From: MR-S7 sp000400995
GTDB taxonomy: Bacteria; Pseudomonadota; Gammaproteobacteria; Burkholderiales; Burkholderiaceae_C
DNA: 64,000 nucleotides
Assembly (NCBI RefSeq): GCF_045291395.1
Contig: NZ_CP152342.1
Location: forward strand, 248,001 to 312,000
Reading direction: 5' to 3'
Positions 35,641 through 44,646 of the stretch are shown here, piece by piece. Below the pieces are notes generated by a model that was not told the origin of the DNA, did not search any database, and saw nothing but the letters and a program-made list of their open reading frames with translations. Made by a program: the position numbers and the translations under genes. Each line of letters begins with the position of its first letter. Position 1 is the first letter of the stretch.

Positions 35641-36108
35641 ATGAAAACCTTCCGCAGCTATTCCGAGGTGGCCGCCTGCATCGGGCAGGAGGTGGCTGTG
35701 ACCGACTGGATCGAAGTCACCCAGGCGCAGGTGAACCTGTTCGCCGACGCCACGGGCGACCACCAGTGGATCCACACCGACCCGCAGCGTGCGGCGCAGG
35801 GGCCGTTCGGCACCACCATCGCCCACGGCTTCCTGACCTTGTCGCTGCTGCCGTGCTTCATGGAGGCGGCGTTCGCCATCGAAGGCGCGCGCATGGGCGT
35901 CAACTACGGCCTGAACCGCGTGCGCTTCCCGGCGCCCGTGCCCGTCGGCAGCCGCCTGCGCGGGCGCCTGACGCTGGCCGCGGCCGAACCGGCGCCGCCG
36001 GACGGTCTGCAGATGGCCTGGGAAGTCACCGTGGAGCGCGAGGGCGGCGACAAGCCCGTGTGCGTGGCCGAGGCGCTGGTGCGCAGCTACGGCGCGCCTG
36101 CCGGCTGA
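35641..36108 (+). CDS. MaoC-like (R)-hydratase
   Basis: Hot-dog-fold protein of 155 residues. LFADATGDHQWIHTD carries the catalytic Asp/His pair of the MaoC hydratase 2 motif, and TTIAHGFLTLSLLPCF follows at the expected spacing. It probably hydrates trans-2-enoyl-CoA to the (R)-3-hydroxy form. ATG 35641 gives the family N-terminus. It ends four bases before the convergent trmL stop. Confidence 0.9.
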   Translation: MKTFRSYSEVAACIGQEVAVTDWIEVTQAQVNLFADATGDHQWIHTDPQRAAQGPFGTTIAHGFLTLSLLPCFMEAAFAIEGARMGVNYGLNRVRFPAPVPVGSRLRGRLTLAAAEPAPPDGLQMAWEVTVEREGGDKPVCVAEALVRSYGAPAG

Positions 36109-36112
36109 CCGG

Positions 36113-36604
36113 TCAGGGTTGCGCGGCGGCGACCGGCGCGGGCGTGAGGAAGCTGTTTTGCCGCCAGGCCTCGTACACCGTGACCGCCACCGCGTTCGAC
36201 AGGTTCAGGCTGCGCTGCGTGGGCAGCATGGGCAGGCGCAGGCGTTGCGCGGGCGGGAAGGTCTCGCGCAGCTCGGCCGGCAGGCCGCGCGATTCGGCGC
36301 CGAACACCAGCCAGTCGCCCGGCAGGAAGCCGGTGTCGTAGACGGACTGCGTGGCGTGCGTGGTGAGCGCGAACATGCGCGAGAGGTCGGGCTCCTCGTC
36401 GCGCAGCAGCGCCGTCCAGCCGCCGTGGCGGCGCACGTCGGCGTACTCGTGGTAGTCCAGCCCCGCGCGGCGCATGAGGCGGTCTTCCATCGAAAAGCCC
36501 AGGGGCTCCACCAGGTGCAGCATGCAGCCGGAGTTGGCGGCCAGCCGGATCACGTTGCCGGTGTTGGGCGGGATCTCGGGCTCGACAAGGACGATGTGGA
36601 ACAT
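36113..36604 (-). CDS. trmL: tRNA (cytidine/uridine-34-2'-O)-methyltransferase TrmL
   Basis: SPOUT-class methyltransferase of 163 residues that modifies the wobble base of tRNA-Leu. The N-terminus MFHIVLVEPEIPPNTGNVIR and the C-terminal knot (WLVFGAESRGLP, PMLPTQRSLNLSNAVAV) are diagnostic. Convergent with the MaoC gene. Length is the family norm. Confidence 0.95.
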   Translation of the reverse strand: MFHIVLVEPEIPPNTGNVIRLAANSGCMLHLVEPLGFSMEDRLMRRAGLDYHEYADVRRHGGWTALLRDEEPDLSRMFALTTHATQSVYDTGFLPGDWLVFGAESRGLPAELRETFPPAQRLRLPMLPTQRSLNLSNAVAVTVYEAWRQNSFLTPAPVAAAQP

Positions 36605-36676
36605 GCGGCTATTGTCGGCGGCGCGCGGGCAGGCGGGGGCGCTCGTCGTAAAGAAACGTATCGCCGCCGGCCCGCG

Positions 36677-37396
36677 TCACTCCGTGCGCGCCAGCACCAG
36701 CGCCGACACGTGCCGCGCGCCCGCCTCGCGCACCAGTGCGGCTGCAGCGTGCAGGGTGGCGCCCGTGGTCATGACGTCGTCCACCAGCACCACCTGCGTG
36801 CCCGCCAGCAGCGGCGCGGCCTGGGGATCGAGCGCGAAGGCGCCGCGCAGATTGCGCAGGCGCTGCGCGCGCGGCAGGCCGCTCTGGGCTTCGGTGGCGC
36901 GGCTGCGCAGCAGCACGCCGGCGTGCACGAGGGGAGCCGCCAGCGCGCGGGCCAGCAGCAGAGCCTGGTTGTAGCCGCGCTCCTGCAGCCGCGCCCGCGA
37001 CAGCGGGACGGGCAGCACCCAGCGCGCCTGGGCCAGCGCATCGCGGGCGCCCGGGGCCTCCCGCATGAGGCCGGCCAGCGCCTGCGCCCAGCCGGGGTCT
37101 GCGCGGAACTTGAACTCCGCCAGCGCGCCGGCCCAGGGGTAGCCATAGGGCACGGCAGCGATGCAGGCGTCCAGCGGTGGCGGATGGGCCAGGCATTCGC
37201 CGCAGCGGGCCAAGCCCTCGGGCACGGTGCGCGCGCAGGTGGCGCAGCGCGCCTGCGCCGGGACGAACTGGCCGCGGCAGGCCGCGCACACGCGCTGCGC
37301 GGGCCATGCGCGGCAGACGGCGCACTGGCTCGGCAGCAGGGCCGCAAGGTGGTTGGCCCAGGGCCGCGAAATCCCCGTGGAGCGCGTGAAACGCAT
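36677..37396 (-). CDS. comF: ComF family phosphoribosyltransferase-like protein
   Basis: A 239-residue ComF-type protein. An N-terminal double zinc ribbon (CAVCRAW, CAACRG, CATCARTVP, CGECLAHP, within about 25-75) precedes a phosphoribosyltransferase domain with RGYNQALLLARALA and the PRPP loop VVLVDDVMTTGAT. Homologs take part in DNA uptake during competence, though the precise reaction is unknown. It is divergent from the methyltransferase gene with 35 bases between. Confidence 0.9.
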   Translation of the reverse strand: MRFTRSTGISRPWANHLAALLPSQCAVCRAWPAQRVCAACRGQFVPAQARCATCARTVPEGLARCGECLAHPPPLDACIAAVPYGYPWAGALAEFKFRADPGWAQALAGLMREAPGARDALAQARWVLPVPLSRARLQERGYNQALLLARALAAPLVHAGVLLRSRATEAQSGLPRAQRLRNLRGAFALDPQAAPLLAGTQVVLVDDVMTTGATLHAAAALVREAGARHVSALVLARTE

Positions 37397-37431
37397 GGGC
37401 TCAATATACTCGCGGCCATTTGCGGCTCCCC

Positions 37432-38340
37432 ATGTCCGAACACCTCCCGCCCACCATCGACCCGGTCGCCGCGGCCCGCTGGCACGCCATGGTGCCGCAG
37501 GCGTCGCCGTGGCTCCACGAGGAGGTGGCGCGGCGCATGCAGGACCGGCTGCAATGGATCGTGAAGCCCCCTGCCGCGTGGTGCGACTGGGACCCCGTGC
37601 GCGGCGGCATCGAGGGCCATGCCCTCGTGGGGCAGCGCTTCGCGCAGGCCGCCAGCCACATTGCGGAAACGTCCTCGCCTGCCGGCGAGGCGGCCGCCCA
37701 GGCGCATTTCGGCAAGGCCTGGTGGAGCCCGGCGCGCTGGTCTTCGGCCGCGCCGCGCTTCGGCGTGCCGCCCGATGGCGGCGTGCAGATGCTGTGGTCC
37801 AACATGGCGCTGCACATGGCGGCCGACCCGCAGGCGCTGATCGCGCGGTGGCACAAGGCGCTGGCCGTGGACGGCTACCTGATGTTCTCCTGCCTGGGGC
37901 CGGACACGCTGCGCGAGCTGCGGGCGCTCTATGCCGCGCTGGACTGGCCCGCGCCCGGGCATGCGATGACCGACATGCACGACTGGGGCGACATGCTGGT
38001 GCAGGCCGGTTTCGCCGAGCCCGTCATGGACATGGAGCGCATCGTGCTCACCTTCGCCACGCCCGCGCGCCTGCTGCAGGAACTGCGGGGGCTGGGGCGC
38101 AACCTGCATCCGCAGCGTTTTACCGCCTTGCGCGGGCGGCGCTGGCATGCGAACCTGGAGCAGGCCCTCGCCGAGAGGCTGGCCGATGCGCGCCAGGGCG
38201 GGCAGCTCGCGCTGACTTTCGAGATCGTCTACGGCCACGCCTTCAAGCCCACGCCCCGCGTGCGCATGGAGGGCAGCAGCGCGGTGGCGCTGCAGGACAT
38301 GCGCGACATGCTGCGTGCCGGCAGGCACAGGGAGCGCTGA
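37432..38340 (+). CDS. BioC-like SAM-dependent methyltransferase
   Basis: A 302-residue protein with a class I methyltransferase fold in the BioC style. LVGQRFAQAASHIAE stands where the SAM motif is expected but lacks a clear GxGxG, and the segment DGGVQMLWSNMALHMAADPQ matches the BioC SNLALQWC region. GYLMFSCLGPDTLRELRALY is also BioC-like. It could be malonyl-ACP methyltransferase of biotin synthesis, but the weak SAM loop leaves a different substrate or loss of activity possible. ATG 37432 is used; a TTG at 37420 is weaker. No bio genes adjoin it. Confidence 0.75.
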   Translation: MSEHLPPTIDPVAAARWHAMVPQASPWLHEEVARRMQDRLQWIVKPPAAWCDWDPVRGGIEGHALVGQRFAQAASHIAETSSPAGEAAAQAHFGKAWWSPARWSSAAPRFGVPPDGGVQMLWSNMALHMAADPQALIARWHKALAVDGYLMFSCLGPDTLRELRALYAALDWPAPGHAMTDMHDWGDMLVQAGFAEPVMDMERIVLTFATPARLLQELRGLGRNLHPQRFTALRGRRWHANLEQALAERLADARQGGQLALTFEIVYGHAFKPTPRVRMEGSSAVALQDMRDMLRAGRHRER

Positions 38341-38388
38341 GCGGCGCACGTGCCATTCGCGCTGTCAATGATTTCCCTCAATGCGCGC

Positions 38389-38833
38389 TACAATTCTTGG
38401 CGATTGCGGATTCGGAACTCTCTTGGGTTGCGGCAGCGCCTGCGCTGCCCAGCCGTCGCATCTCCTGAGGCCCTGAAGGCGCGCTGGCGCCGCCGGGCCT
38501 TCTGCCTGCGTCACTCCTCGGCCGCCTTTCCTTGGGACTAATGCGTATTGCCGCTGGGTCCGGGGCTGGGCATGCTGCAAGAGATCGAGAGAGTCCGTGG
38601 CGGGGCGCAAGCCCCGCCGATGGATTGCGGAGACAACAGGCTGCCAGGAATGCGGTCTGGACTGATTGGTAAGCCGGGTTCATGGGAACCCAGGCGGGCC
38701 TCGGGCAACGCGCGGCGTAGCCGCCGTCCGGGCTGGTCTGGGGGAGGGATTCGCATGGCTTTGCGCGCTGCTGACCCCACGCAGGGGCGCGCTGAGGGAT
38801 TGGTCAATTGGAGCTTAGAAGTAAGTGAGAACT
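38389..38833 (+). promoter_or_regulatory. Long structured leader of the cox operon
   Basis: The 493 bases between the methyltransferase and coxB hold no gene. TACAAT at 38389-38394 is a possible -10, without a good -35. Downstream, several strong hairpins can be drawn: GGCAGCG/CGCTGCC at 38432-38449, GGCGGGGC with a GCAA tetraloop at 38599-38618, and GGGTTC-ATGG-GAACCC near 38686-38701. AGTCC (38592) can pair with GGACT (38659) to close a domain around the tetraloop hairpin. I could not match it to a known RNA class. Confidence 0.45.
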
Positions 38834-40002
38834 ATGAAGAGCATTTCCAACAAGCTGGCTTCTACGCTGCTGGTGGTCGGGGCATGGCTGGGCTCTGCGG
38901 CCCATGCGGTCCAGGACCTGCCTGGCGGTCCCGCGGTGAACCAGCTCAACCTGCACCCCCCGTCACCAAGATTGCCGAGGAGCAGCACTTCCTGCATTGG
39001 ATGATGCTGGTTATCTGCACGGTGATCTTCATCGGCGTGTTCGCGGTGATGTTCTATTCCATCTGGAAGCACCGCAAGTCGCGCGGCGCCCAGGCGGCGA
39101 ACTTCCATGAGTCCGTGACCGTGGAAGTGGTCTGGACCATCGTTCCCTTCATCATCGTGATCCTCATGGCGCTGCCGGCCACCAAGGTGCTGGTCGCGCA
39201 GAAAGACACTACCAACGCCGACCTCACCGTCAAGGTGACCGGCTACCAGTGGAAGTGGGGCTACGACTACATCTCCGGCGAGGGAGAAGGGCTGGCCTAC
39301 ATCTCCACGCTGGACAGCAGCCACCGCCAGATGTCCGACAGCGGCAATGTCTCCCAGGCGCCCGCCGACTACCTGCTGAAGGTGGACAACCCCCTGGTGG
39401 TGCCCGTGGGCAAAAAGGTGCGCGTGATCACCACGGCCAACGACGTGATCCACGCCTTCATGGTGCCGGCCTTCGGCATCAAGCAGGACGCCATCCCCGG
39501 CTTCGTGCGCGATACCTGGTTCCGCGCCGAGAAGGTGGGTGACTACTACGGCCAGTGCGCCGAGCTGTGCGGCAAGGAGCATGCCTACATGCCCATCCAC
39601 GTGAAGGTCGTCTCCGCACAGGACTACACGCAGTGGGTCGATGCCGAGAAGAAGAAGGCCGCCGCCAAGCAGGACGACCCCAACAAGGTCTGGACGCTGG
39701 AGGCCCTGCTGCCCCGCGGCGAGAAGGTCTATGCTGCCAACTGCGCTGCCTGCCACCAAGCCAACGGCAAGGGGGCGGGCCCGATCAAGCCGCTCGACGG
39801 CTCGGCCCTGGTCAAGGACGAAGACCATGCCAAGCAGATCCAGATCGTGCTCAAGGGCGCGGCCAACGGCGCCATGCCTGCCTGGGCGCAGCTGAGCGAC
39901 ACAGACCTCGCCGCCGTGGTGACCTACACCAAGAACGCCTGGTCCAACAAGACGGGCCAGCTCGTGCAGCCCGCGGAAATCGTGGCCCAGCGCGGCAAGT
40001 AA
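38834..40002 (+). CDS. coxB: Cytochrome c oxidase subunit II with fused cytochrome c domain (frameshift as read)
   Basis: Subunit II of a caa3-type oxidase. ATG 38834 starts a clear signal peptide (LASTLLVVGAWLGSAAHA) and NQLNLHPP; the frame then changes to VTKIAEEQHFLHWMMLVICT. One extra C in the C6 run at about 38957-38962 joins them into 389 residues. After two membrane helices comes the CuA domain (QCAELCGKEHAYM with the two Cu cysteines and ligand His/Met) and a C-terminal heme c domain (CAACHQANGKGAGP). That fused heme defines the caa3 type. coxA follows after 33 bases. The frame break is best read as sequence error. Confidence 0.92.
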
Positions 40003-40035
40003 ATCGCAAGCCCCACGTTATTTGAGGATTCGACA

Positions 40036-41673
40036 ATGAGCGCAGTTCTGGACAACCACGGGCACGCCGGCGGACACGCACACGGCCACGACGACCATCA
40101 CCACCACGGCCCGACCGGCTGGCGGCGCTGGGTGTTCGCCACCAACCACAAGGACATCGGGACGCTGTACCTGCTGTTCTCGTTCACCATGCTGATGATC
40201 GGCGGCGTGCTCGCGCTGCTGATCCGCACCGAGCTGTTCCAGCCCGGCCTGCAGCTGGTGAACCCCGAGCTGTTCAACCAGCTCACTACCATGCACGGCC
40301 TGATCATGGTGTTTGGCGCCATCATGCCGGCCTTCGTGGGCTTCGCGAACTGGATGATCCCGCTGCAGATCGGCGCGTCCGACATGGCGTTCGCGCGCAT
40401 GAACAACTTCAGCTTCTGGCTGATGATTCCTGCAGCCATCATGCTGGTCAGCTCGTTCTTCATGCCCGGCGGCGCGCCTGCTGCGGGCTGGACGCTCTAT
40501 GCGCCGCTCACGCTGCAGATGGGCCCGTCCATGGACGTGAGCATCTTCGCGATGCACGTGCTGGGCGCCTCGTCCATCATGGGTTCGATCAACATCATCG
40601 TCACCATCCTGAACATGCGCGCGCCTGGCATGACGCTGATGAAGATGCCCATGTTCTGCTGGACCTGGCTCATCACCGCCTACCTGCTGATCGCCGTGAT
40701 GCCCGTGCTGGCCGGCGCCATCACCATGACGCTGACTGACCGCCACTTCGGCACCACGTTCTTCAATCCCGCCGGCGGCGGCGACCCGGTGATGTACCAG
40801 CACATCTTCTGGTTCTTCGGCCACCCCGAGGTCTACATCATGATTCTGCCGGCCTTCGGCATCATCAGCCAGGTCGTGCCGGCCTTCAGCCGCAAGAAGC
40901 TGTTCGGCTACGCGTCGATGGTGTACGCCACCTCGTCCATCGCCATCCTGTCGTTCATCGTGTGGGCCCACCACATGTTCACCACCGGCATGCCGGTGAC
41001 GGGCCAGCTCTTCTTCATGTACGCCACCATGCTGATCTCCGTGCCCACGGCCGTGAAGATCTTCAACTGGGTGGCCACCATGTGGCGCGGTTCCATGACC
41101 TTCGAGACGCCCATGCTGTTCGCCGTGGGCTTCATCTTCGTGTTCACGATGGGTGGCTTCACCGGGCTGATCCTGGCCATGGCGCCGATCGACATCCAAC
41201 TGCAGGACACCTACTACGTGGTGGCCCACTTCCACTACGTGCTGGTGGCCGGCTCGCTGTTCTCGATGTTCTCGGCCTACTATTACTGGGCGCCGAAGTG
41301 GACGGGCGTGATGTACTCCGAGACGCGCGGCCGCATCCACTTCTGGGGCTCGCTGATCACGTTCAACATCACGTTCTTCCCCATGCACTTCCTGGGCCTG
41401 GCCGGCATGCCCCGCCGCTACGCCGACTACCCGATGCAGTTCGCCGACTTCAACGCGCTGGCCTCTATCGGCGCCTTCGGCTTCGGGCTGATGCAGGTGT
41501 ACTTCTTCCTGTTCATCGTGGTGCCCGCCATGCGCGGCCAGGGCGAGAAGGCGCCCCAGAAGCCCTGGGAAGCCGCCGAAGGCCTGGAATGGGAAGTTCC
41601 CTCGCCGGCCCCCTTCCACACCTTCGAAGTTCCGCCCAAGCTCGACGCCTCCGCCACGCGCGTGATCGGCTGA
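40036..41673 (+). CDS. coxA: Cytochrome c oxidase subunit I
   Basis: Catalytic subunit with heme a and the heme a3-CuB site; it reduces oxygen to water and pumps protons. The 545 residues start with a histidine-rich tail (HGHDDHHHH) and have 12 membrane helices. Ligand motifs are TMHGLIMVF (low-spin heme), WFFGHPEVYIMILP (CuB His and cross-linked Tyr), WAHHMFTTG (CuB) and VVAHFHYVLV (heme a3 and heme a His). No interruption is seen. Confidence 0.97.
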   Translation: MSAVLDNHGHAGGHAHGHDDHHHHGPTGWRRWVFATNHKDIGTLYLLFSFTMLMIGGVLALLIRTELFQPGLQLVNPELFNQLTTMHGLIMVFGAIMPAFVGFANWMIPLQIGASDMAFARMNNFSFWLMIPAAIMLVSSFFMPGGAPAAGWTLYAPLTLQMGPSMDVSIFAMHVLGASSIMGSINIIVTILNMRAPGMTLMKMPMFCWTWLITAYLLIAVMPVLAGAITMTLTDRHFGTTFFNPAGGGDPVMYQHIFWFFGHPEVYIMILPAFGIISQVVPAFSRKKLFGYASMVYATSSIAILSFIVWAHHMFTTGMPVTGQLFFMYATMLISVPTAVKIFNWVATMWRGSMTFETPMLFAVGFIFVFTMGGFTGLILAMAPIDIQLQDTYYVVAHFHYVLVAGSLFSMFSAYYYWAPKWTGVMYSETRGRIHFWGSLITFNITFFPMHFLGLAGMPRRYADYPMQFADFNALASIGAFGFGLMQVYFFLFIVVPAMRGQGEKAPQKPWEAAEGLEWEVPSPAPFHTFEVPPKLDASATRVIG

Positions 41674-41700
41674 AGCGGTCCCATGCCTGGAACACCCACA

Positions 41701-41811
41701 ATGACCACTCCCGAGCAGAAGAAGTCCAACCTGCGCATGGCGCTGGTGCTGGCATCGGTGGCGCTGGCCTTCTTCATCGGGTTCATGGTCAAGATGGCCT
41801 GGCTGCATTGA
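41701..41811 (+). CDS. Small cytochrome oxidase assembly protein
   Basis: A 36-residue peptide: MTTPEQKKSNLRMALV start, one membrane helix (about 13-32) and ending KMAWLH. It lies between coxA and ctaG with 27 and 13 bases spacing. Burkholderiales cox clusters carry a similar peptide here, annotated as a small assembly protein. No catalytic residues; role inferred from position. Confidence 0.8.
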   Translation: MTTPEQKKSNLRMALVLASVALAFFIGFMVKMAWLH

Positions 41812-41824
41812 CGGGGCAGAGGCC

Positions 41825-42445
41825 ATGAGTCGGCGCGGCGACAATCTGAAGATGGTGGGCAAGCTGGCCGTGGTGTCGGCCGGCATGTTCGCGTTCGGCT
41901 ACGTGCTGATCCCCATCTACAAGCACATCTGCGAGCTGACCGGCATCAACATCCTGTCGCTGTCGGAGCGGCAGGTGCCGGGCAACGGCGTGGCCGGGCG
42001 GGACGTGAAAGTGCCCGCCAACACGCAGGTGGACCGAAGCCGCACCATCACCGTCGAATTCGACGCCAACGCGCGCGGCCCGTGGGACTTCAAGCCCGCG
42101 CAGCGCTCGGTGAAGGTGCATCCGGGCGAACTCACCACGGTGATGTACGAATTCCAGAACGTGCAGGACCGCCGCATGGCCGCGCAGGCCATTCCCAGCT
42201 ACGCGCCGCGCCAGGCCGCCGCGCACTTCAACAAGCTGGAGTGCTTCTGCTTCAACCAGTACACGCTGGAGCCGGGCGAGAAAAAAGAATGGCCCGTGGC
42301 CTTCGTGATCGACCCGCGCCTGTCCAAGGACGTGACGACGATCACGCTGTCCTACACCTTCTTCGAGGTCGGCGGCAAGACCCCGCCCGCGCCGCAGTCC
42401 ACTGCCACAGCGCCCGCGGCCTATGCCCTGGAGGCAGGATCGTGA
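41825..42445 (+). CDS. ctaG: Cytochrome c oxidase assembly protein CtaG/Cox11
   Basis: Copper chaperone for the CuB site of subunit I, 206 residues. One N-terminal membrane helix (about 13-31) precedes a periplasmic immunoglobulin-like domain with the copper motif ECFCFNQYTLEPGE (Cys140, Cys142), and Cys36 follows the anchor as in Cox11. The gene order coxA-small-ctaG supports this. It overlaps the DUF2970 gene by GTGA. Confidence 0.95.
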   Translation: MSRRGDNLKMVGKLAVVSAGMFAFGYVLIPIYKHICELTGINILSLSERQVPGNGVAGRDVKVPANTQVDRSRTITVEFDANARGPWDFKPAQRSVKVHPGELTTVMYEFQNVQDRRMAAQAIPSYAPRQAAAHFNKLECFCFNQYTLEPGEKKEWPVAFVIDPRLSKDVTTITLSYTFFEVGGKTPPAPQSTATAPAAYALEAGS

Positions 42446-42666
42446 GCCATGCCATGAACGAGCCGCAACGCACCCCACCCGCCCGCAAGGGCTCGCTGCT
42501 GCGCACGCTGCGTGCGGTGGCCTGGTCCCTCATCGGGCTGCGCAAAGGCTCGGAATACCAGGCCGACCAGGAGAAGCTGCAGCCGCTGCACATCGTGTTC
42601 GTAGGGCTGGTAGCGCTCTTCGCGCTGGTGCTGCTGCTGATCGGGCTGGTGAACTGGGTCGTGTGA
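42442..42666 (+). CDS. DUF2970 small membrane protein
   Basis: A 74-residue protein with a basic N-terminal half (LLRTLRAVAWSLIGLRKGSE, typical of DUF2970) and one C-terminal membrane helix (about 52-72). The GTG at 42442 overlaps the ctaG stop; ATG 42454 is an alternative start. It is regularly found between ctaG and coxC in betaproteobacteria, so a role in oxidase assembly or stability is likely but unproven. Confidence 0.85.
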   Translation: MSHAMNEPQRTPPARKGSLLRTLRAVAWSLIGLRKGSEYQADQEKLQPLHIVFVGLVALFALVLLLIGLVNWVV

Positions 42667-42708
42667 CCGCCAAGAGACAACTGAGAAATCTGAGAACGAG
42701 GAGCTGAA

Positions 42709-43590
42709 ATGAGTGCATCTACCCACGGCACGACGCCTTACTACTACGTTCCCGCGGAGTCCCGGCACCCCGTGCTGGCGGCTGCCGGGCTGTTCTTCGT
42801 GATCCTGGGCGCGAGCCAGTGGATCAACGGCCACGGCTGGGGCAAGTATTCGCTGGCCTTCGGCCTGGCCTGGTGGCTGTTCGTGCTGTACCAGTGGTTC
42901 CGCGACGCTGCGCACGAGAGCGAGGGCGGCCTGTACGGGCGCAAGATCGACATCTCGTACCGCTGGAGCATGAGCTGGTTCATCTTCTCCGAGGTGATGT
43001 TCTTCGGCGCCTTCTTCACGGCCTTGTGGTGGGCGCGCGCGCACTCCGTGCCGGCCCTGGGCAGCCTTGACAATGCGCTGCTGTGGCCCGACTTCAAGGC
43101 CGTCTGGCCCAGCATGGCCGCTGGCGTCACTGCCTCGCCCGCGGGCATCGTGGAGCCGTTCCAGACCGTAGGCCCCTTCTGGCTGCCCACCATCAACACG
43201 GCGCTGCTGCTCACCTCGGGCGTGACGCTCACCATCGCCCACCACGCGCTGCGCGAAGGCCACCGCGCCAAGACCATCGGCTTCATGTGGGTCACGGTGG
43301 TGCTGGGCTTCGTCTTCCTGTGCGTGCAGGGCTACGAGTACTACCACCTCTACACCGACCTGAACCTCAAGCTCAGCTCGGGCGTGTTCGGCTCCACTTT
43401 CTTCATGCTCACGGGCTTCCACGGCTTCCACGTGTTCGTGGGCATGCTGATGCTGTTCTTCATCACGCTGCGCCTGCAAAGCGGCCACTTCACGGTCGAG
43501 CGCCACTTCGGCTTCGAGGGCGCGGCCTGGTACTGGCACTTCGTGGACGTGGTGTGGCTGGGCCTGTACATCCTGGTGTACTGGATGTGA
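42709..43590 (+). CDS. coxC: Cytochrome c oxidase subunit III
   Basis: Integral membrane subunit without redox centres that supports proton uptake and turnover stability, 293 residues. Seven helices are visible. Family motifs include SMSWFIFSEVMFFGAFFTAL, LLTSGVTLTIAHHAL and the C-terminal FHGFHVFVGMLML and WYWHFVDVVWLGLYILVY. An AGGAGCTGAA site precedes the ATG. A bidirectional terminator follows after 18 bases. Confidence 0.96.
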   Translation: MSASTHGTTPYYYVPAESRHPVLAAAGLFFVILGASQWINGHGWGKYSLAFGLAWWLFVLYQWFRDAAHESEGGLYGRKIDISYRWSMSWFIFSEVMFFGAFFTALWWARAHSVPALGSLDNALLWPDFKAVWPSMAAGVTASPAGIVEPFQTVGPFWLPTINTALLLTSGVTLTIAHHALREGHRAKTIGFMWVTVVLGFVFLCVQGYEYYHLYTDLNLKLSSGVFGSTFFMLTGFHGFHVFVGMLMLFFITLRLQSGHFTVERHFGFEGAAWYWHFVDVVWLGLYILVYWM

Positions 43591-43608
43591 GGCTGCCGCC
43601 TTGCGATG

Positions 43609-43633
43609 AAAAAAGCGCCGCGAGGCGCTTTTT
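43609..43633. terminator. Bidirectional terminator between coxC and the DUF2909 gene
   Basis: AAAAAGCGCC, loop GCGA, GGCGCTTTTT: a 10-pair stem with A and T tails on both sides, between convergent genes. Confidence 0.85.
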
Positions 43634-43663
43634 ACGCGGGCGGCGCTCCTGTCTCAGGGCGCG

Positions 43664-43891
43664 TCAGCGCGGCGTGGCGGGCAGGCCCGTCGGTTGGATG
43701 TACCCTAGCTTCCAGGCCGCCAACAGGCACAGGAAGAGCACGACGGACAGCCCCACGCGCAGCGCCAGGGCGCGCGCCATGCGCTTGCTGCGCTGCGCAT
43801 CGTCGCCGCGGCTGCCGCGCATCATGAAAAAGAGCGCGGAGCCCAGGCTTGCGATGATGGCGAGGAACGCCAGAGCCACCAGGATCTTCAT
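43664..43891 (-). CDS. Twin-helix membrane protein (DUF2909)
   Basis: A 75-residue protein with two membrane helices (about 3-23 and 45-62) separated by a basic loop (RGSRGDDAQRSKRMAR). It matches the small DUF2909/twin-transmembrane proteins found near SURF1 in betaproteobacterial cox clusters. It is the only gene of the cluster on the minus strand. Its start codon shares the palindrome CATG (43889-43892) with the divergent SURF1 start. Function unknown. Confidence 0.82.
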   Translation of the reverse strand: MKILVALAFLAIIASLGSALFFMMRGSRGDDAQRSKRMARALALRVGLSVVLFLCLLAAWKLGYIQPTGLPATPR

Positions 43892-44646
43892 GCGACCCAT
43901 TATCCAACGACCTTTCGGCTTGCGCTTCTGGCTGATCCTGCTCGCCGCCGTCGCGGCGATGGCGGTCACCGCCTCGCTCGGGCGCTGGCAGCTGTCGCGC
44001 GCAGCGCAGAAGCTGGCGCTGCAGGCCGCCATCGACGAGCGCCAGGCCCTGCCGCCCTTGGCGCCGGGCGAACTGCTGCAGGGCGGCAGCGACGACGACG
44101 TGCTGCTGCACCGCCGCGTGGTGCTGCGCGGCCAGTGGCAGCCCGAGGCCACGGTGTTCCTGGACAACCGGCAGATGCAGGGCCGGCCCGGCTTCTTCGT
44201 CTTCACCCCGCTGCGCCTGGAGGGCCGGCAGGCCGTGGTGCTGGTGCAGCGGGGCTGGGCTCCGCGCGACTTCCAGGAGCGCACGCGCCTGCCACAGGTC
44301 GCCACGCCGCAGGGCAGCGTGGAGGTGGCCGGCCGCGTGGCAGGTGCGCCCGCGCGGCTGTACGACTTCGCGCCAGCCGGGGAAGGCGAGGGGTCTTCGC
44401 GCATCCGGCAGAATCTCGACTTGGCCGCCTACGGGGCCGAGTTTTCCCTGGCGCTGCCGCCCCTGACCATCGTGCAGACGGGCGATGCCAGCGACGGGCT
44501 GCGGCGCGACTGGGCGGTCACGGGCAGCGGCGTCGACAAGCATTACGGCTACGCATTCCAATGGTTCGGGCTTTGCGGCCTGGTGGCAATCCTCTATGTC
44601 TGGTTCCAAATCGTCCGACGCTTCCCTGGCCGCGCGCGCGCGCTGA
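43890..44646 (+). CDS. SURF1-family oxidase assembly protein (3' frame break as read)
   Basis: Heme a delivery and assembly factor for subunit I. Two membrane helices flank a periplasmic domain: LRFWLILLAAVAAMAVTAS then LGRWQLSRAAQKLAL, and near the end HYGYAFQWFGLCGLVAILYV, with VFLDNRQMQGRPGFFVFTPL in between. As read, the frame runs past the normal end to a stop at 44775-44777 with unrelated sequence. Adding one GC unit to the GC repeat at 44630-44643 gives RRFPGRARAR and a stop at 44646, a normal 252 residues. The same change restores the next gene's start. Confidence 0.88.

Noticed and set aside
38389..38833. A known riboswitch or housekeeping RNA (RNase P, 6S, tmRNA, cobalamin) in the cox leader
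   Set aside because: None of the conserved core sequences of those classes could be found; only generic hairpins support structure.
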